Shown here: one piece after another, positions 1 to 5,043 of the stretch | Layout of the letters: every line of letters starts with the position of its first letter | Position numbering within the stretch: the stretch's first letter is position 1 | NCBI GenBank assembly: GCA_023443145.1 | Contig: JAEZVS010000152.1 | Span: 1-5,043, forward strand | Direction of reading: 5' to 3' | Origin: Bacillota bacterium | GTDB lineage: Bacteria > Bacillota > Peptococcia > Peptococcales > Peptococcaceae | Length of the DNA: 5,043 nt | The notes under the pieces: model-generated | The model's database searches: none | What the model saw: the letters and a program-made list of their open reading frames with translations, nothing else | What the model was told of the DNA's origin: nothing | Position numbers and translations under genes: made by a program

Positions 1-335
1 AAGTGGTTGAAGAAACGGGCCTTTCCTGCAACCCGTCCGATCTCCTGCTCATTGCCCAATTGCAAACCGGCTACAGTTTTGTGGATTGTTACCTGCGTTA
101 TTATGACGGTCACGCCGATGCCATTCGCTTGCAAGCGGGAGAAACTGTGGACTTTCGCTGGGTTACATTAGAGGAATTGGAAAGCCTCATTTCCGAAGGC
201 CGCTTCGCCACTCCGGAAATTGCCCAATACAACGCCTGCAAACCCTGGCTCGCCTTCGCTTTGGATTATTCCTCAGCCGATCGCTGCGCGCTGCCGTCGG
301 TTCCACAACCGCCGGTGCTGCAACAGGTGCCTTAA
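1..335 (+). CDS. Nudix hydrolase, C-terminal part (5' end outside window)
   Basis: Nudix enzymes hydrolyse nucleoside-diphosphate-linked substrates in the cytoplasm; the substrate here cannot be told. The reading frame enters at the left edge and runs to TAA at 333-335. The first visible residues, VVEETGL, match the end of the Nudix box (R-E-hydrophobic-x-E-E-x-G-hydrophobic), and the two leading bases 'aa' would fit the preceding Glu codon GAA. The two visible Glu residues are the usual metal ligands. Further on, DFRWVTLEELESLI (about residues 50-63) is the typical closing strand and helix of a Nudix domain. A tail of about 25 residues rich in Pro and Gln follows the fold. The GTG at position 3 lies inside the motif and is not a start. 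The gene converges on the S-component gene and shares its terminator. The family call is firm; subfamily and substrate are unknown. Confidence 0.85.
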   Translation, partial: VVEETGLSCNPSDLLLIAQLQTGYSFVDCYLRYYDGHADAIRLQAGETVDFRWVTLEELESLISEGRFATPEIAQYNACKPWLAFALDYSSADRCALPSVPQPPVLQQVP

Positions 336-376
336 ACCATCGCGATGCCACTAAGATTCTCTCTTCAAAAGCCGAT

Positions 377-422
377 GGATAAGGAAAAACCGACGGTAAA
401 TGCCGTCGGTTTTTCCTTATCC
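377..422. terminator. Bidirectional rho-independent terminator, perfect 20-bp inverted repeat
   Basis: Arms 377-396 and 403-422 are exact reverse complements around the 6-base loop TAAATG. The inner GC-rich part (ACCGACGG/CCGTCGGT) is flanked by A5 on the left and T5 on the right, so it would work as a terminator in either direction. It lies 41 bases after the Nudix stop codon and 60 bases after the S-component stop, between convergent genes. The pairing continues for 8 bp (GGATAAGG/CCTTATCC) beyond the A/T tracts, which is longer than a terminator needs. Confidence 0.9.
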
Positions 423-482
423 TCTTTATGAAGCGGCCTGCGTTTCAAGCAAGAACAGCCGCGCTCTATCGAACATACACCT

Positions 483-971
483 TTATAAGCGCCGTATCGC
501 TTTTTCCAAAGCCAAGAAGAGCAAATAGCCCAGAAGCGCACCGCATGCACCCTGGCCGAAGTTGGCGCCTGCTGAAAGAAGGGAGGTCCATGGTCCCACT
601 AAAAAACATTCAAAAATAAAATAGCCTGTCACCATAATGGCAGCGCCCACAGCCACGGCCAAAATGCGCCCTCGCGTGTGAGGCATGCGTTCTGCCAACA
701 CCCCGCACACAAATCCTTCCAGCCCTTTCACCACCAATGTAACCGGCGCATAGGCATATCCTGTTAAAATATCTGCCAAAAATGAACCCACGCCTCCGGC
801 CAAAAGACCGCCGGTGCGCCCCATTAAAAGGGCCGCCCCCAACAGCACACCATCACCAAAATTTAAATAGCCCCGCGTCAACGGAAAAGGTATGCGTATC
901 ACCAAAGTGCCTACGCAGGTCAGCGCAATGAAGCAGGCATAGAGTGTCAATTGCTTGGTTGTTGGTTTCAT
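483..971 (-). CDS. ECF transporter S component (substrate-binding membrane subunit)
   Basis: This is a small integral membrane protein (162 aa, about six predicted helices, at roughly 9-28, 37-52, 54-72, 75-93, 102-122 and 135-156) that captures a vitamin or similar micronutrient. It works with the ECF energising module (two ATPases plus EcfT). The sequence LNFGDGVLLGA (36-46), then GGLLAGGVGSFLADILTGY (54-72) and the APVTLVVKGLEG stretch (75-86), fits the DUF1393/HmpT-like S-component group as I know it. The substrate could be a thiamine precursor, a B6 vitamer or something else; the sequence does not decide. The start at 971 is chosen because GGAGG sits 8 bases upstream; longer in-frame starts up to 1028 lack this and would overlap the promoter. 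No EcfA or EcfT gene is nearby, so a shared module encoded elsewhere is implied. The neighbour across the promoter region is a purine permease. Confidence 0.85.
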   Translation of the reverse strand: MKPTTKQLTLYACFIALTCVGTLVIRIPFPLTRGYLNFGDGVLLGAALLMGRTGGLLAGGVGSFLADILTGYAYAPVTLVVKGLEGFVCGVLAERMPHTRGRILAVAVGAAIMVTGYFIFECFLVGPWTSLLSAGANFGQGACGALLGYLLFLALEKAIRRL

Positions 972-979
972 AATGATGT

Positions 980-984
980 CCTCC
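980..984 (-). promoter_or_regulatory. Ribosome binding site fixing the S-component start
   Basis: The minus strand reads GGAGG followed by the 8-base spacer ACATCATT and then ATG (971-969). This decides the start at 971 rather than the in-frame ATG codons further upstream (995, 1004, 1016 and 1028). Confidence 0.85.
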
Positions 985-1002
985 AAAGATGTCATTGTGA
1001 GC

Positions 1003-1031
1003 ATGATAGCACTCATTTGGTCTCGCACAAA
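1003..1031 (-). promoter_or_regulatory. Putative extended -10 promoter of the S-component gene
   Basis: On the minus strand a -10 box TATCAT (1008-1003, 5 of 6 consensus bases) is preceded by TGC (1011-1009), which makes an extended -10. A poor -35, TTTGTG (1031-1026), lies 17 bases upstream. Transcription would begin near 996, giving a leader of about 25 nt that contains the GGAGG site. The weak -35 suggests either low basal activity or need for an activator. This is inferred from motif and spacing only. Confidence 0.5.
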
Positions 1032-1040
1032 GAACCAAAT
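1015..1040. promoter_or_regulatory. Candidate operator: ATTTGGT-N12-ACCAAAT inverted repeat
   Basis: ATTTGGT (1015-1021) and ACCAAAT (1034-1040) are exact reverse complements with 12 bases between them. The centre of the dyad (1027-1028) falls on the putative -35 box of the S-component promoter (1026-1031), a typical position for a repressor site. A second reverse arm, GAGACCAGAT (1055-1064), can also match 1015-1024 (9 of 10). No regulator gene is in view to assign to it. Confidence 0.4.
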
Positions 1041-1113
1041 TAAAAGTTTTTTATGAGACCAGATTTCCCATGCGCCACGACCAACTCACCGCCTTCAACA
1101 AAGCTGCGCAATC

Positions 1114-1142
1114 TGGACAAATGGCAGTGATTATGCTATTCT
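1114..1142 (+). promoter_or_regulatory. Promoter of the purine permease gene
   Basis: The -35 box TGGACA (1114-1119, 5 of 6) is separated by 17 bases from the -10 box TATTCT (1137-1142, 4 of 6). TG at 1134-1135 makes it an extended -10. Transcription would start near 1149, giving a leader of only about 31 nt before the ATG at 1180. That leader contains AAAGGAGG (1166-1173), 6 bases from the start codon, and is too short for a purine riboswitch. Confidence 0.65.
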
Positions 1143-1179
1143 TTGAAGGATTTCTTATCTATTATAAAGGAGGCTTCAT

Positions 1180-2556
1180 ATGTCATCTCAATCGAAAGAG
1201 CCATCTCTCTTAGTGCGACTCTTCCCGCTCTTTGGACGCAAACAAATCAATATGCGTCAAGAAGTGATCGCCGGTATCACCACCTTTCTCACCATGAGCT
1301 ACATCGTAGCAGTCAACCCGGGCATTTTATCCGCAACAGGTATGGATGCGGGAGCCCTGGTCACCGCCACGTGTCTGGCTGCAGCATTCGGTTGTTTTCT
1401 CATGGGCCTGTTGGCCGACTTACCTTTCGCCTTGGCCAGCGGCATGGGTCTAAATGCCTTTTTTGCTTACAGCGTGGTGGTGGCAAACCAAATACCCTGG
1501 CAAACGGCACTGACAGCGGTGTTCATTGAAGGTATTATTTTTATTTTTCTAACCGTCTTTAAAGTGCGCGAAGCCGTTGTCAACTCTATTCCCATTAATA
1601 TGAAGCTTGCCGTCACCGGGGGGATCGGTCTCTTTATCGCCTTTATCGGCCTGAAAGGCGGCGGCATTGTGATACCCAACGAAGCCACCTTGGTGAGTCT
1701 GGGACATTTCCACATCACCACCGTCATTGCTGTCATTGGCATCATCGTGATTGCGGTATTGGATAAATTGAATGTACGCGGCTCGATCTTAATTGGGATT
1801 GTTTTGTGCTCGGTGCTCTCTTGGATTTATGCCCTCATCGACCCTGACGCCGCTAAAGAACTTGGCATTTCCTTGCCCGCCGGCATCTTTAAGTTTGAAT
1901 CGGTGGCGCCCGTAGCAGGCAAAATCGATTTCAGCCTCTTTTCTCATCCCGACGCCTTAAAAGCCATGTTCGTCATCATTGTAACTTTTCTTTTTGTGGA
2001 CTTTTTTGACACCGTCGGCACTTTGGTGGGTGTGTGCTCCAAAGCCAATATGCTGGATGAAAACGGAAATGTGCCCCGCGTAGGCCGTGCCCTTATGAGT
2101 GACGCCTTGGCCACCACTGCCGGCGCCGCTTTAGGCGTTTCTACAGTCACCACCTATGTGGAAAGCTCCACCGGTGTATCTGCCGGAGGGCGCACCGGCA
2201 TCACTGCCATCACCACCGGTTGTCTCTTTTTAGCGGCCATGTTCTTTTCGCCAATTTTTGTGGCCATTCCCGCTTGCGCAACCGCACCGGCCTTAATTTA
2301 TGTGGGCTATTTGATGCTGAGCTCAGTTAAAGGGATTGACTTTTCCAACATCACCGAAGGCATGCCCGCTTTTATCACCATCGCCGCCATGCCCCTTACC
2401 TATTCCATTGGCGACGGGCTGACCTTGGGCATTCTTTCGTATGTGATCATCAATTTAGTCTACAATCTTTTTGCCAAAAAAGAAAACCGTGAACACCTAA
2501 GCCCGGTAATGAGTGTGCTGGCCATTCTCTTTATTTTAAAGCTCTACTTTATGTAA
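1180..2556 (+). CDS. NCS2-family purine permease (PbuG/AzgA type; guanine/hypoxanthine or adenine)
   Basis: This membrane transporter takes up purine nucleobases for salvage, probably with proton symport as in known family members. The protein is 458 aa, close to the usual 430-460, and is hydrophobic throughout with a short N-terminal cytoplasmic tail. Family landmarks are QEVIAGITTFLTMSYIVAVNP (27-47, first helix), ASGMGLNAFFAY (86-97), FVDFFDTVGTLVGV (272-285) and SSTGVSAGGRTGI (329-341). The last two correspond to the substrate-site helices 8 and 10 of NCS2 proteins. TEGMPAFITIAAMPLTYSIGDG (392-413) is also typical. The start is set by AAAGGAGG 6 bases upstream. It is a single-gene unit with its own promoter and terminator. 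B. subtilis PbuG and PbuO, and E. coli AdeP/GhxP, belong to this family, so the preferred base cannot be given from sequence alone. Intact; no odd features seen. Confidence 0.93.
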   Translation: MSSQSKEPSLLVRLFPLFGRKQINMRQEVIAGITTFLTMSYIVAVNPGILSATGMDAGALVTATCLAAAFGCFLMGLLADLPFALASGMGLNAFFAYSVVVANQIPWQTALTAVFIEGIIFIFLTVFKVREAVVNSIPINMKLAVTGGIGLFIAFIGLKGGGIVIPNEATLVSLGHFHITTVIAVIGIIVIAVLDKLNVRGSILIGIVLCSVLSWIYALIDPDAAKELGISLPAGIFKFESVAPVAGKIDFSLFSHPDALKAMFVIIVTFLFVDFFDTVGTLVGVCSKANMLDENGNVPRVGRALMSDALATTAGAALGVSTVTTYVESSTGVSAGGRTGITAITTGCLFLAAMFFSPIFVAIPACATAPALIYVGYLMLSSVKGIDFSNITEGMPAFITIAAMPLTYSIGDGLTLGILSYVIINLVYNLFAKKENREHLSPVMSVLAILFILKLYFM

Positions 2557-2567
2557 ACAGCGCCACT

Positions 2568-2587
2568 GCAAATCATTTTGCCTTTTT
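2568..2587 (+). terminator. Weak terminator-like hairpin after the permease
   Basis: GCAAA (2568-2572) and TTTGC (2577-2581) form a 5-bp stem with the loop TCAT. A C and then T5 (2583-2587) follow. It begins 12 bases after the stop codon. The stem is short and A/T-rich, so it may only assist the stronger hairpin just downstream. Confidence 0.35.
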
Positions 2588-2588
2588 C

Positions 2589-2635
2589 CTGCGCCGAGAC
2601 TTGATTGCAAAACATCCGGTCCGGCGCAGTTTTTT
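2589..2635 (+). terminator. Rho-independent terminator of the permease gene
   Basis: CTGCGCCG (2589-2596) pairs exactly with CGGCGCAG (2622-2629), and T6 (2630-2635) follows directly. The GC-rich 8-bp stem plus U-tract is characteristic, although the 25-base loop is longer than usual. It would end transcription about 75 bases after the permease stop codon. Confidence 0.7.
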
Positions 2636-2813
2636 GTTGCCGCCAAATATATTGAGAGCACAAAACCGGCCATCCGCCTATATCTGCAGGCGGTCAAGGG
2701 CGTCAAAATCTTTGTTGCAAGCCCGGCCAATCCGTCAGTTTTCCGGCACGTCTCCACTAAAAAACCGCTCTAGGTACGGATCTAAAGAATCTTTTGTATT
2801 TATTAATTCAGGC
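2636..2813. other. Intergenic stretch without a recognisable gene
   Basis: Between the permease terminator and the tRNA promoter I find no reading frame with a ribosome binding site or recognisable protein. It holds a 6-bp hairpin with an 8-base loop (CCGCCT 2674-2679 / AGGCGG 2688-2693) and two near-copies of CCGGCCATCCG (2666-2676 and, with one inserted A, 2723-2734). A loose minus-strand promoter-like pair (TTGACG and TATAGG, 18 bases apart) can be drawn but leads to nothing clear. Confidence 0.5.
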
Positions 2814-2843
2814 TTGACAACATACTGCCATCCGTTCTATACT
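2814..2843 (+). promoter_or_regulatory. Strong sigma-A-type promoter of the tRNA-Lys gene
   Basis: A perfect -35 box TTGACA (2814-2819) is followed after 18 bases by TATACT (2838-2843, 5 of 6). Transcription would begin near 2850, about 11 bases before the mature tRNA 5' end. An A/T-rich stretch (about 2784-2808) lies just upstream and could act as an UP element. Confidence 0.8.
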
Positions 2844-2860
2844 ATGAAGGCAGTTTCAGT

Positions 2861-2933
2861 GAGCCATTAGCTCAGGTGGTAGAGCACCTGACTTTTAATC
2901 AGGGTGTCGAAGGTTCGAGTCCTTCATGGCTCA
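2861..2933 (+). tRNA. tRNA-Lys (anticodon TTT)
   Basis: A complete 73-nt cloverleaf can be drawn. The acceptor stem GAGCCAT (2861-2867) pairs perfectly with ATGGCTC (2926-2932), and A2933 is the discriminator base. The D arm is GCTC/GAGC (2870-2873, 2882-2885) with the loop AGGTGGTA. The anticodon stem CCTGA/TCAGG encloses CTTTTAA with TTT at 2894-2896, which reads AAA/AAG lysine codons. The variable loop is 5 bases, and the T arm GAAGG/CCTTC encloses TTCGAGT. The next bases are GCA, not CCA, so the 3' CCA must be added by the nucleotidyltransferase. It is a single-gene unit with its own promoter and terminator. No att-type repeat or integrase is present. Confidence 0.97.
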
Positions 2934-2937
2934 GCAC

Positions 2938-2967
2938 AAACGACCGCAATGTTGCGGTCGTTTTTTT
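2938..2967 (+). terminator. Rho-independent terminator of tRNA-Lys
   Basis: AAACGACCGCA (2938-2948) pairs with TGCGGTCGTTT (2953-2963) around the 4-base loop ATGT. T7 (2961-2967) overlaps the end of the stem. The hairpin begins 4 bases after the mature tRNA end. Confidence 0.92.
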
Positions 2968-3049
2968 GTTTCAAGTAATGACCTTTCGGCCTTACGAAGT
3001 AGAGAAATCAACAGAGATTTGGAGATTTTTGACCTATCCCTAAAACGGC

Positions 3050-3095
3050 AAAAAATAAGTGACGCTGTCTCTTTGGACGACGTCACTTATTTTTT
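3050..3095. terminator. Terminator of the two-component operon, probably bidirectional
   Basis: A 15-bp perfect inverted repeat has arms at 3050-3064 and 3081-3095, with the core ATAAGTGACG/CGTCACTTAT and a small inner pairing GTC/GAC in the loop. The left arm starts with A6 and the right arm runs into T9 (3090-3098), so either direction yields a U-tract. On the minus strand it begins 8 bases after the kinase stop codon; on the plus strand it would catch read-through from the tRNA. Confidence 0.88.
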
Positions 3096-3103
3096 TTTAA
3101 AAA

Positions 3104-4795
3104 TTATTCGACAAATTTTTTAAAAATCACACTAATGGTGGTGCCTTCGCCAGTGGCACTATTTAAGCGCAACTCACCTTGATGGCGGCGCACAATGTGT
3201 TTCACGATGGAAAGACCCAGTCCGGTGCCGCCGGTTTCCTTAGAGTGGCTCTTATCCACCCGATAAAATCTTTGAAAAACGTGTGCTTGGGCTTCTTCCG
3301 GAATACCGATGCCCGTATCGCTCACGGAAAGGATAACATGTTCATCGTCTTCTTGAACAATCACCTGCACACGGCCGCCTTCCACATTGTATTTGATGGC
3401 GTTATCCACCAAATTGGTTATCACATGGGACAAGAGTGTGGCATTACCGATGACGGTGGCGTGGTGATCATTTAAAGCCAAGCTGACGTTTTTTTCCGCT
3501 GCCAGATGCCGATGGCGTGCCAGCACATCATCGGCAAGTTCGTGCAAATCCACCGATTCGGTGAAATTATCGGTGCCGCTTTCCAAACTGGAAAGAAGCA
3601 TAATGTCGTCAATGAGAAGCAAAAGACGTTGGGCTTCATCGTAAATGTGCCGTGCAAAGGCGCGGGTATCTTCCGGTGAATGGACCATGCCGTCCCGCAG
3701 CATTTCTGCAAAACCGGAAATGGATGTAAGGGGCGTTCTAAGCTCATGGCTCACATTGGCTGAAAATTCTTCTTTGACCATCTGAGCCGAGCGTTCCGCG
3801 GTAATATTTAAAAGCAGGATGATGGTTCCGTTGACCGCGCCATCTTTCAGCACAGGGTTGACGAAATAGCGGCCGATAAAGGGTCCGTTTTCAATGATGC
3901 CGCTCGATGATTCCCCTGTTTCAGCCTCTTCCACCGCTTCCAAAAGATCGGGATTGCGAGAAAGAGCCAGCATATGCTCACCCACTCGGGGCATCACATA
4001 AGGATTAAAAAATTTCATAGCGCTTTGATTGACCGCCATCACGTGATGCCGTGCATCTAAGAGCACCATGCCTTCGGCCATATTTTCCAAAATCATCGTA
4101 ATGGTGTCTCGTTCGTGGCTGATATTGGCCATCTGAGCATTGATGGTTTGCTGCTGGGCATGGATGGTGGCAAAAAACGGCGCCAGTTCGTCGTAGCCCT
4201 GGGGATCTTTGCCCGATGCCAGCTGATCGCCAGCCTCTTCAACAGGCGCCAGAAGCCACCGGGTGATGCGGCTGGATGTGGCCAGGCTTAAGAGAAATAG
4301 CAGCAGCGCCATCACTACAGTTAAGGGCATAAAGCGCAGAAAAATACCCAAAAAGGTGTCCCGATCACGGGCCAGACGAATCACATCTCCACTGTTGGGC
4401 ACCGCTACAGCACTGTATAACGTCACTTTACCCAACGTGTCCGACAGGCGTTCATCGGTTCCGGAACCGAATTCTTTGGCCCGCTGAACTTCCGGACGAT
4501 CGGCATGATTTTCCATCTCCGGCGCTTGGGCGCGGTTGTCGTAAAGCACCTTGCCTTCAGCATCAATGAAAGTGATGCGAAGATTTTCGCTGTTTTTTTC
4601 CGCAAAATTGACCACAGTGGAAATGGGATCTTCGGAGGTGGTCAGAGCTTGAGCCAGGGCTTGACTCTCATTGGCCAAACCGGCAGCTTCCCGATTTTCA
4701 TAAAAATGGAAAAAGAAAAAAGACGATAAGCCCGTGTTTAAAAGCAACGTCACCAATACGGTCAGGCATAGGCTCCGGAATATCCGTTTTTTCAT
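3104..4795 (-). CDS. PhoR-like membrane sensor histidine kinase
   Basis: This is the sensor of a two-component pair: it autophosphorylates on His and passes the phosphate to the regulator encoded just upstream. The domains of the 563-aa protein run in order. A membrane helix (about 8-31) precedes an extracellular PAS/Cache-like sensor (32-150, with ITFIDAEGKVLYDN and MENHADRPEV), then a second helix (152-173), a HAMP linker (174-225, with P184 and DELAPF 202-207) and a cytoplasmic PAS (about 230-333). HisKA has FSANVSHELRTPLTSISGF with phospho-acceptor His350. HATPase has the N box NLVDNAIKYN (461-470), G1 DTGIG (493-497), F box FQRFYR (507-512) and G2 GGTGLGL (522-528). All catalytic motifs look intact. 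The ATG overlaps the regulator stop codon (ATGA), and AAGGAG (4808-4803) lies 7 bases upstream. Architecture and length match PhoR of Bacillota (phosphate response), but WalK- or ResE-type kinases are similar and no phosphate genes are in view. Confidence 0.93.
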   Translation of the reverse strand: MKKRIFRSLCLTVLVTLLLNTGLSSFFFFHFYENREAAGLANESQALAQALTTSEDPISTVVNFAEKNSENLRITFIDAEGKVLYDNRAQAPEMENHADRPEVQRAKEFGSGTDERLSDTLGKVTLYSAVAVPNSGDVIRLARDRDTFLGIFLRFMPLTVVMALLLFLLSLATSSRITRWLLAPVEEAGDQLASGKDPQGYDELAPFFATIHAQQQTINAQMANISHERDTITMILENMAEGMVLLDARHHVMAVNQSAMKFFNPYVMPRVGEHMLALSRNPDLLEAVEEAETGESSSGIIENGPFIGRYFVNPVLKDGAVNGTIILLLNITAERSAQMVKEEFSANVSHELRTPLTSISGFAEMLRDGMVHSPEDTRAFARHIYDEAQRLLLLIDDIMLLSSLESGTDNFTESVDLHELADDVLARHRHLAAEKNVSLALNDHHATVIGNATLLSHVITNLVDNAIKYNVEGGRVQVIVQEDDEHVILSVSDTGIGIPEEAQAHVFQRFYRVDKSHSKETGGTGLGLSIVKHIVRRHQGELRLNSATGEGTTISVIFKKFVE

Positions 4796-5043
4796 GACTC
4801 ATCTCCTTCTACCAGTTTATAGCCCACGCCGCGAACGGTTTCTATGAGACGGCCATAGCTGCCCAGTTTTTGGCGGAGCAAACGAATGTGCATATCCACC
4901 GTGCGGCTTTCTCCTTCAAATTCAAAACCCCAAACCGCCTGCATCATCTGTTCGCGACTTAAAACCAGCCCCACATTCAACATAAGATAGCGCAACAGCT
5001 CAAATTCTTTGAAAGTGAGGGGAACGTTGGTGTCATCCACAAT
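4792..5043 (-). CDS. OmpR/PhoB-family response regulator, C-terminal DNA-binding part
   Basis: The last 83 codons of a DNA-binding regulator are visible; the receiver domain and start lie beyond the right edge. The sequence is a nearly whole winged-helix domain. It includes PLTFKEFELLRYLMLN (first helix), VLSREQMMQAVWG, the recognition helix region SRTVDMHIRLLRQKLG and the wing ETVRGVGYKLVE, all characteristic of PhoB/PhoP/WalR-type regulators. The GTG near 5040 is an internal Val codon, not a start, because the domain's preceding strand is still open at the edge. The TGA stop (4794-4792) overlaps the kinase ATG by 4 bases, which indicates translational coupling and a shared operon promoter outside the window. 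Assignment to the phosphate response is possible but not shown. Confidence 0.92.
   Translation of the reverse strand: MVDDTNVPLTFKEFELLRYLMLNVGLVLSREQMMQAVWGFEFEGESRTVDMHIRLLRQKLGSYGRLIETVRGVGYKLVEGDES

Noticed and set aside
972..1028. Longer N-terminus for the S component, beginning at 1028
   Set aside because: The in-frame extension has no ribosome binding site, would lie over the predicted promoter and dyad, and adds residues not typical of the family; GGAGG clearly serves the ATG at 971.
1041..1056. Minus-strand ATAAAAAACTTTT resembling the tail of a preQ1-I riboswitch
   Set aside because: The hairpin with the required conserved loop bases does not precede it, the CTA/CTR bases that would form the pseudoknot are missing, and it lies upstream of the likely transcription start.
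1143..1529. Plus-strand reading frame of 128 codons overlapping the permease start
   Set aside because: It has no ribosome binding site, its product (His- and Arg-rich, no fold recognised) looks like an out-of-frame translation, and the overlapping permease frame is clearly real.
2690..2716. Minus-strand promoter TTGACG-N18-TATAGG in the gene-free stretch
   Set aside because: The -10 match is poor (4 of 6) and no gene, structured RNA or terminator in the right orientation follows it.
2536..2757. Minus-strand frame of 73 codons in the permease-tRNA gap
   Set aside because: It overlaps the permease 3' end and its terminator, has no convincing ribosome binding site, and resembles no known protein.
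2861..2967. tRNA-Lys as an integration (att) site for a genomic island
   Set aside because: No integrase, no repeat of the tRNA 3' end in the window, and the flanking genes look like ordinary core genes.
2926..3123. Plus-strand frame of 65 codons starting in the tRNA 3' end
   Set aside because: It runs through the tRNA acceptor arm and two terminators, so it cannot be a natural gene.
3472..3747. Minus-strand frame of 91 codons inside the kinase gene
   Set aside because: It is an alternative frame of the HisKA-coding region with no recognisable fold; the kinase frame carries all conserved motifs.

Overview
The window looks like ordinary chromosomal housekeeping DNA from a member of the Bacillota (Firmicutes), most likely Clostridia-like. 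This rests on an ECF-type vitamin transporter S component standing alone, strong GGAGG ribosome binding sites, consensus sigma-A promoters, a PhoR-type PAS histidine kinase, compact rho-independent terminators and a tRNA gene with no encoded CCA. The assignment is inferred from gene types only; no species can be named. I see no mobile element, CRISPR array, phage gene or candidate new system.

Layout from left to right. Positions 1-335 (+) hold the C-terminal part of a Nudix hydrolase, cut by the window edge inside its Nudix box. A perfect 20-bp inverted repeat (377-422) acts as a shared terminator with the convergent gene at 483-971 (-), an ECF transporter S component. A divergent intergenic region (972-1179) carries a promoter for each flanking gene and a cluster of related half-sites around the S-component promoter. 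The gene at 1180-2556 (+) encodes an NCS2 purine permease of the PbuG/AzgA type and is followed by one or two terminators. A stretch of about 178 bases (2636-2813) has no recognisable gene. After it comes a near-consensus promoter driving a single tRNA-Lys(TTT) at 2861-2933, which has its own terminator. A second A/T-flanked hairpin (3050-3095) ends the leftward operon that fills the rest of the window: a response regulator (C-terminal part, running off the right edge) overlapping by 4 bases with a PhoR-like sensor kinase (3104-4795, -).

Functionally, the centre of the window is nutrient uptake (a vitamin-like substrate through the S component, purine bases through the permease) and the right side is a membrane two-component signalling pair. 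There is no direct evidence that these units are co-regulated. The most interesting feature is the divergent promoter region: an inverted repeat ATTTGGT-N12-ACCAAAT is centred almost exactly on the putative -35 box of the S-component gene. This suggests control by a DNA-binding regulator, and the predicted leaders of both genes are too short for a riboswitch.
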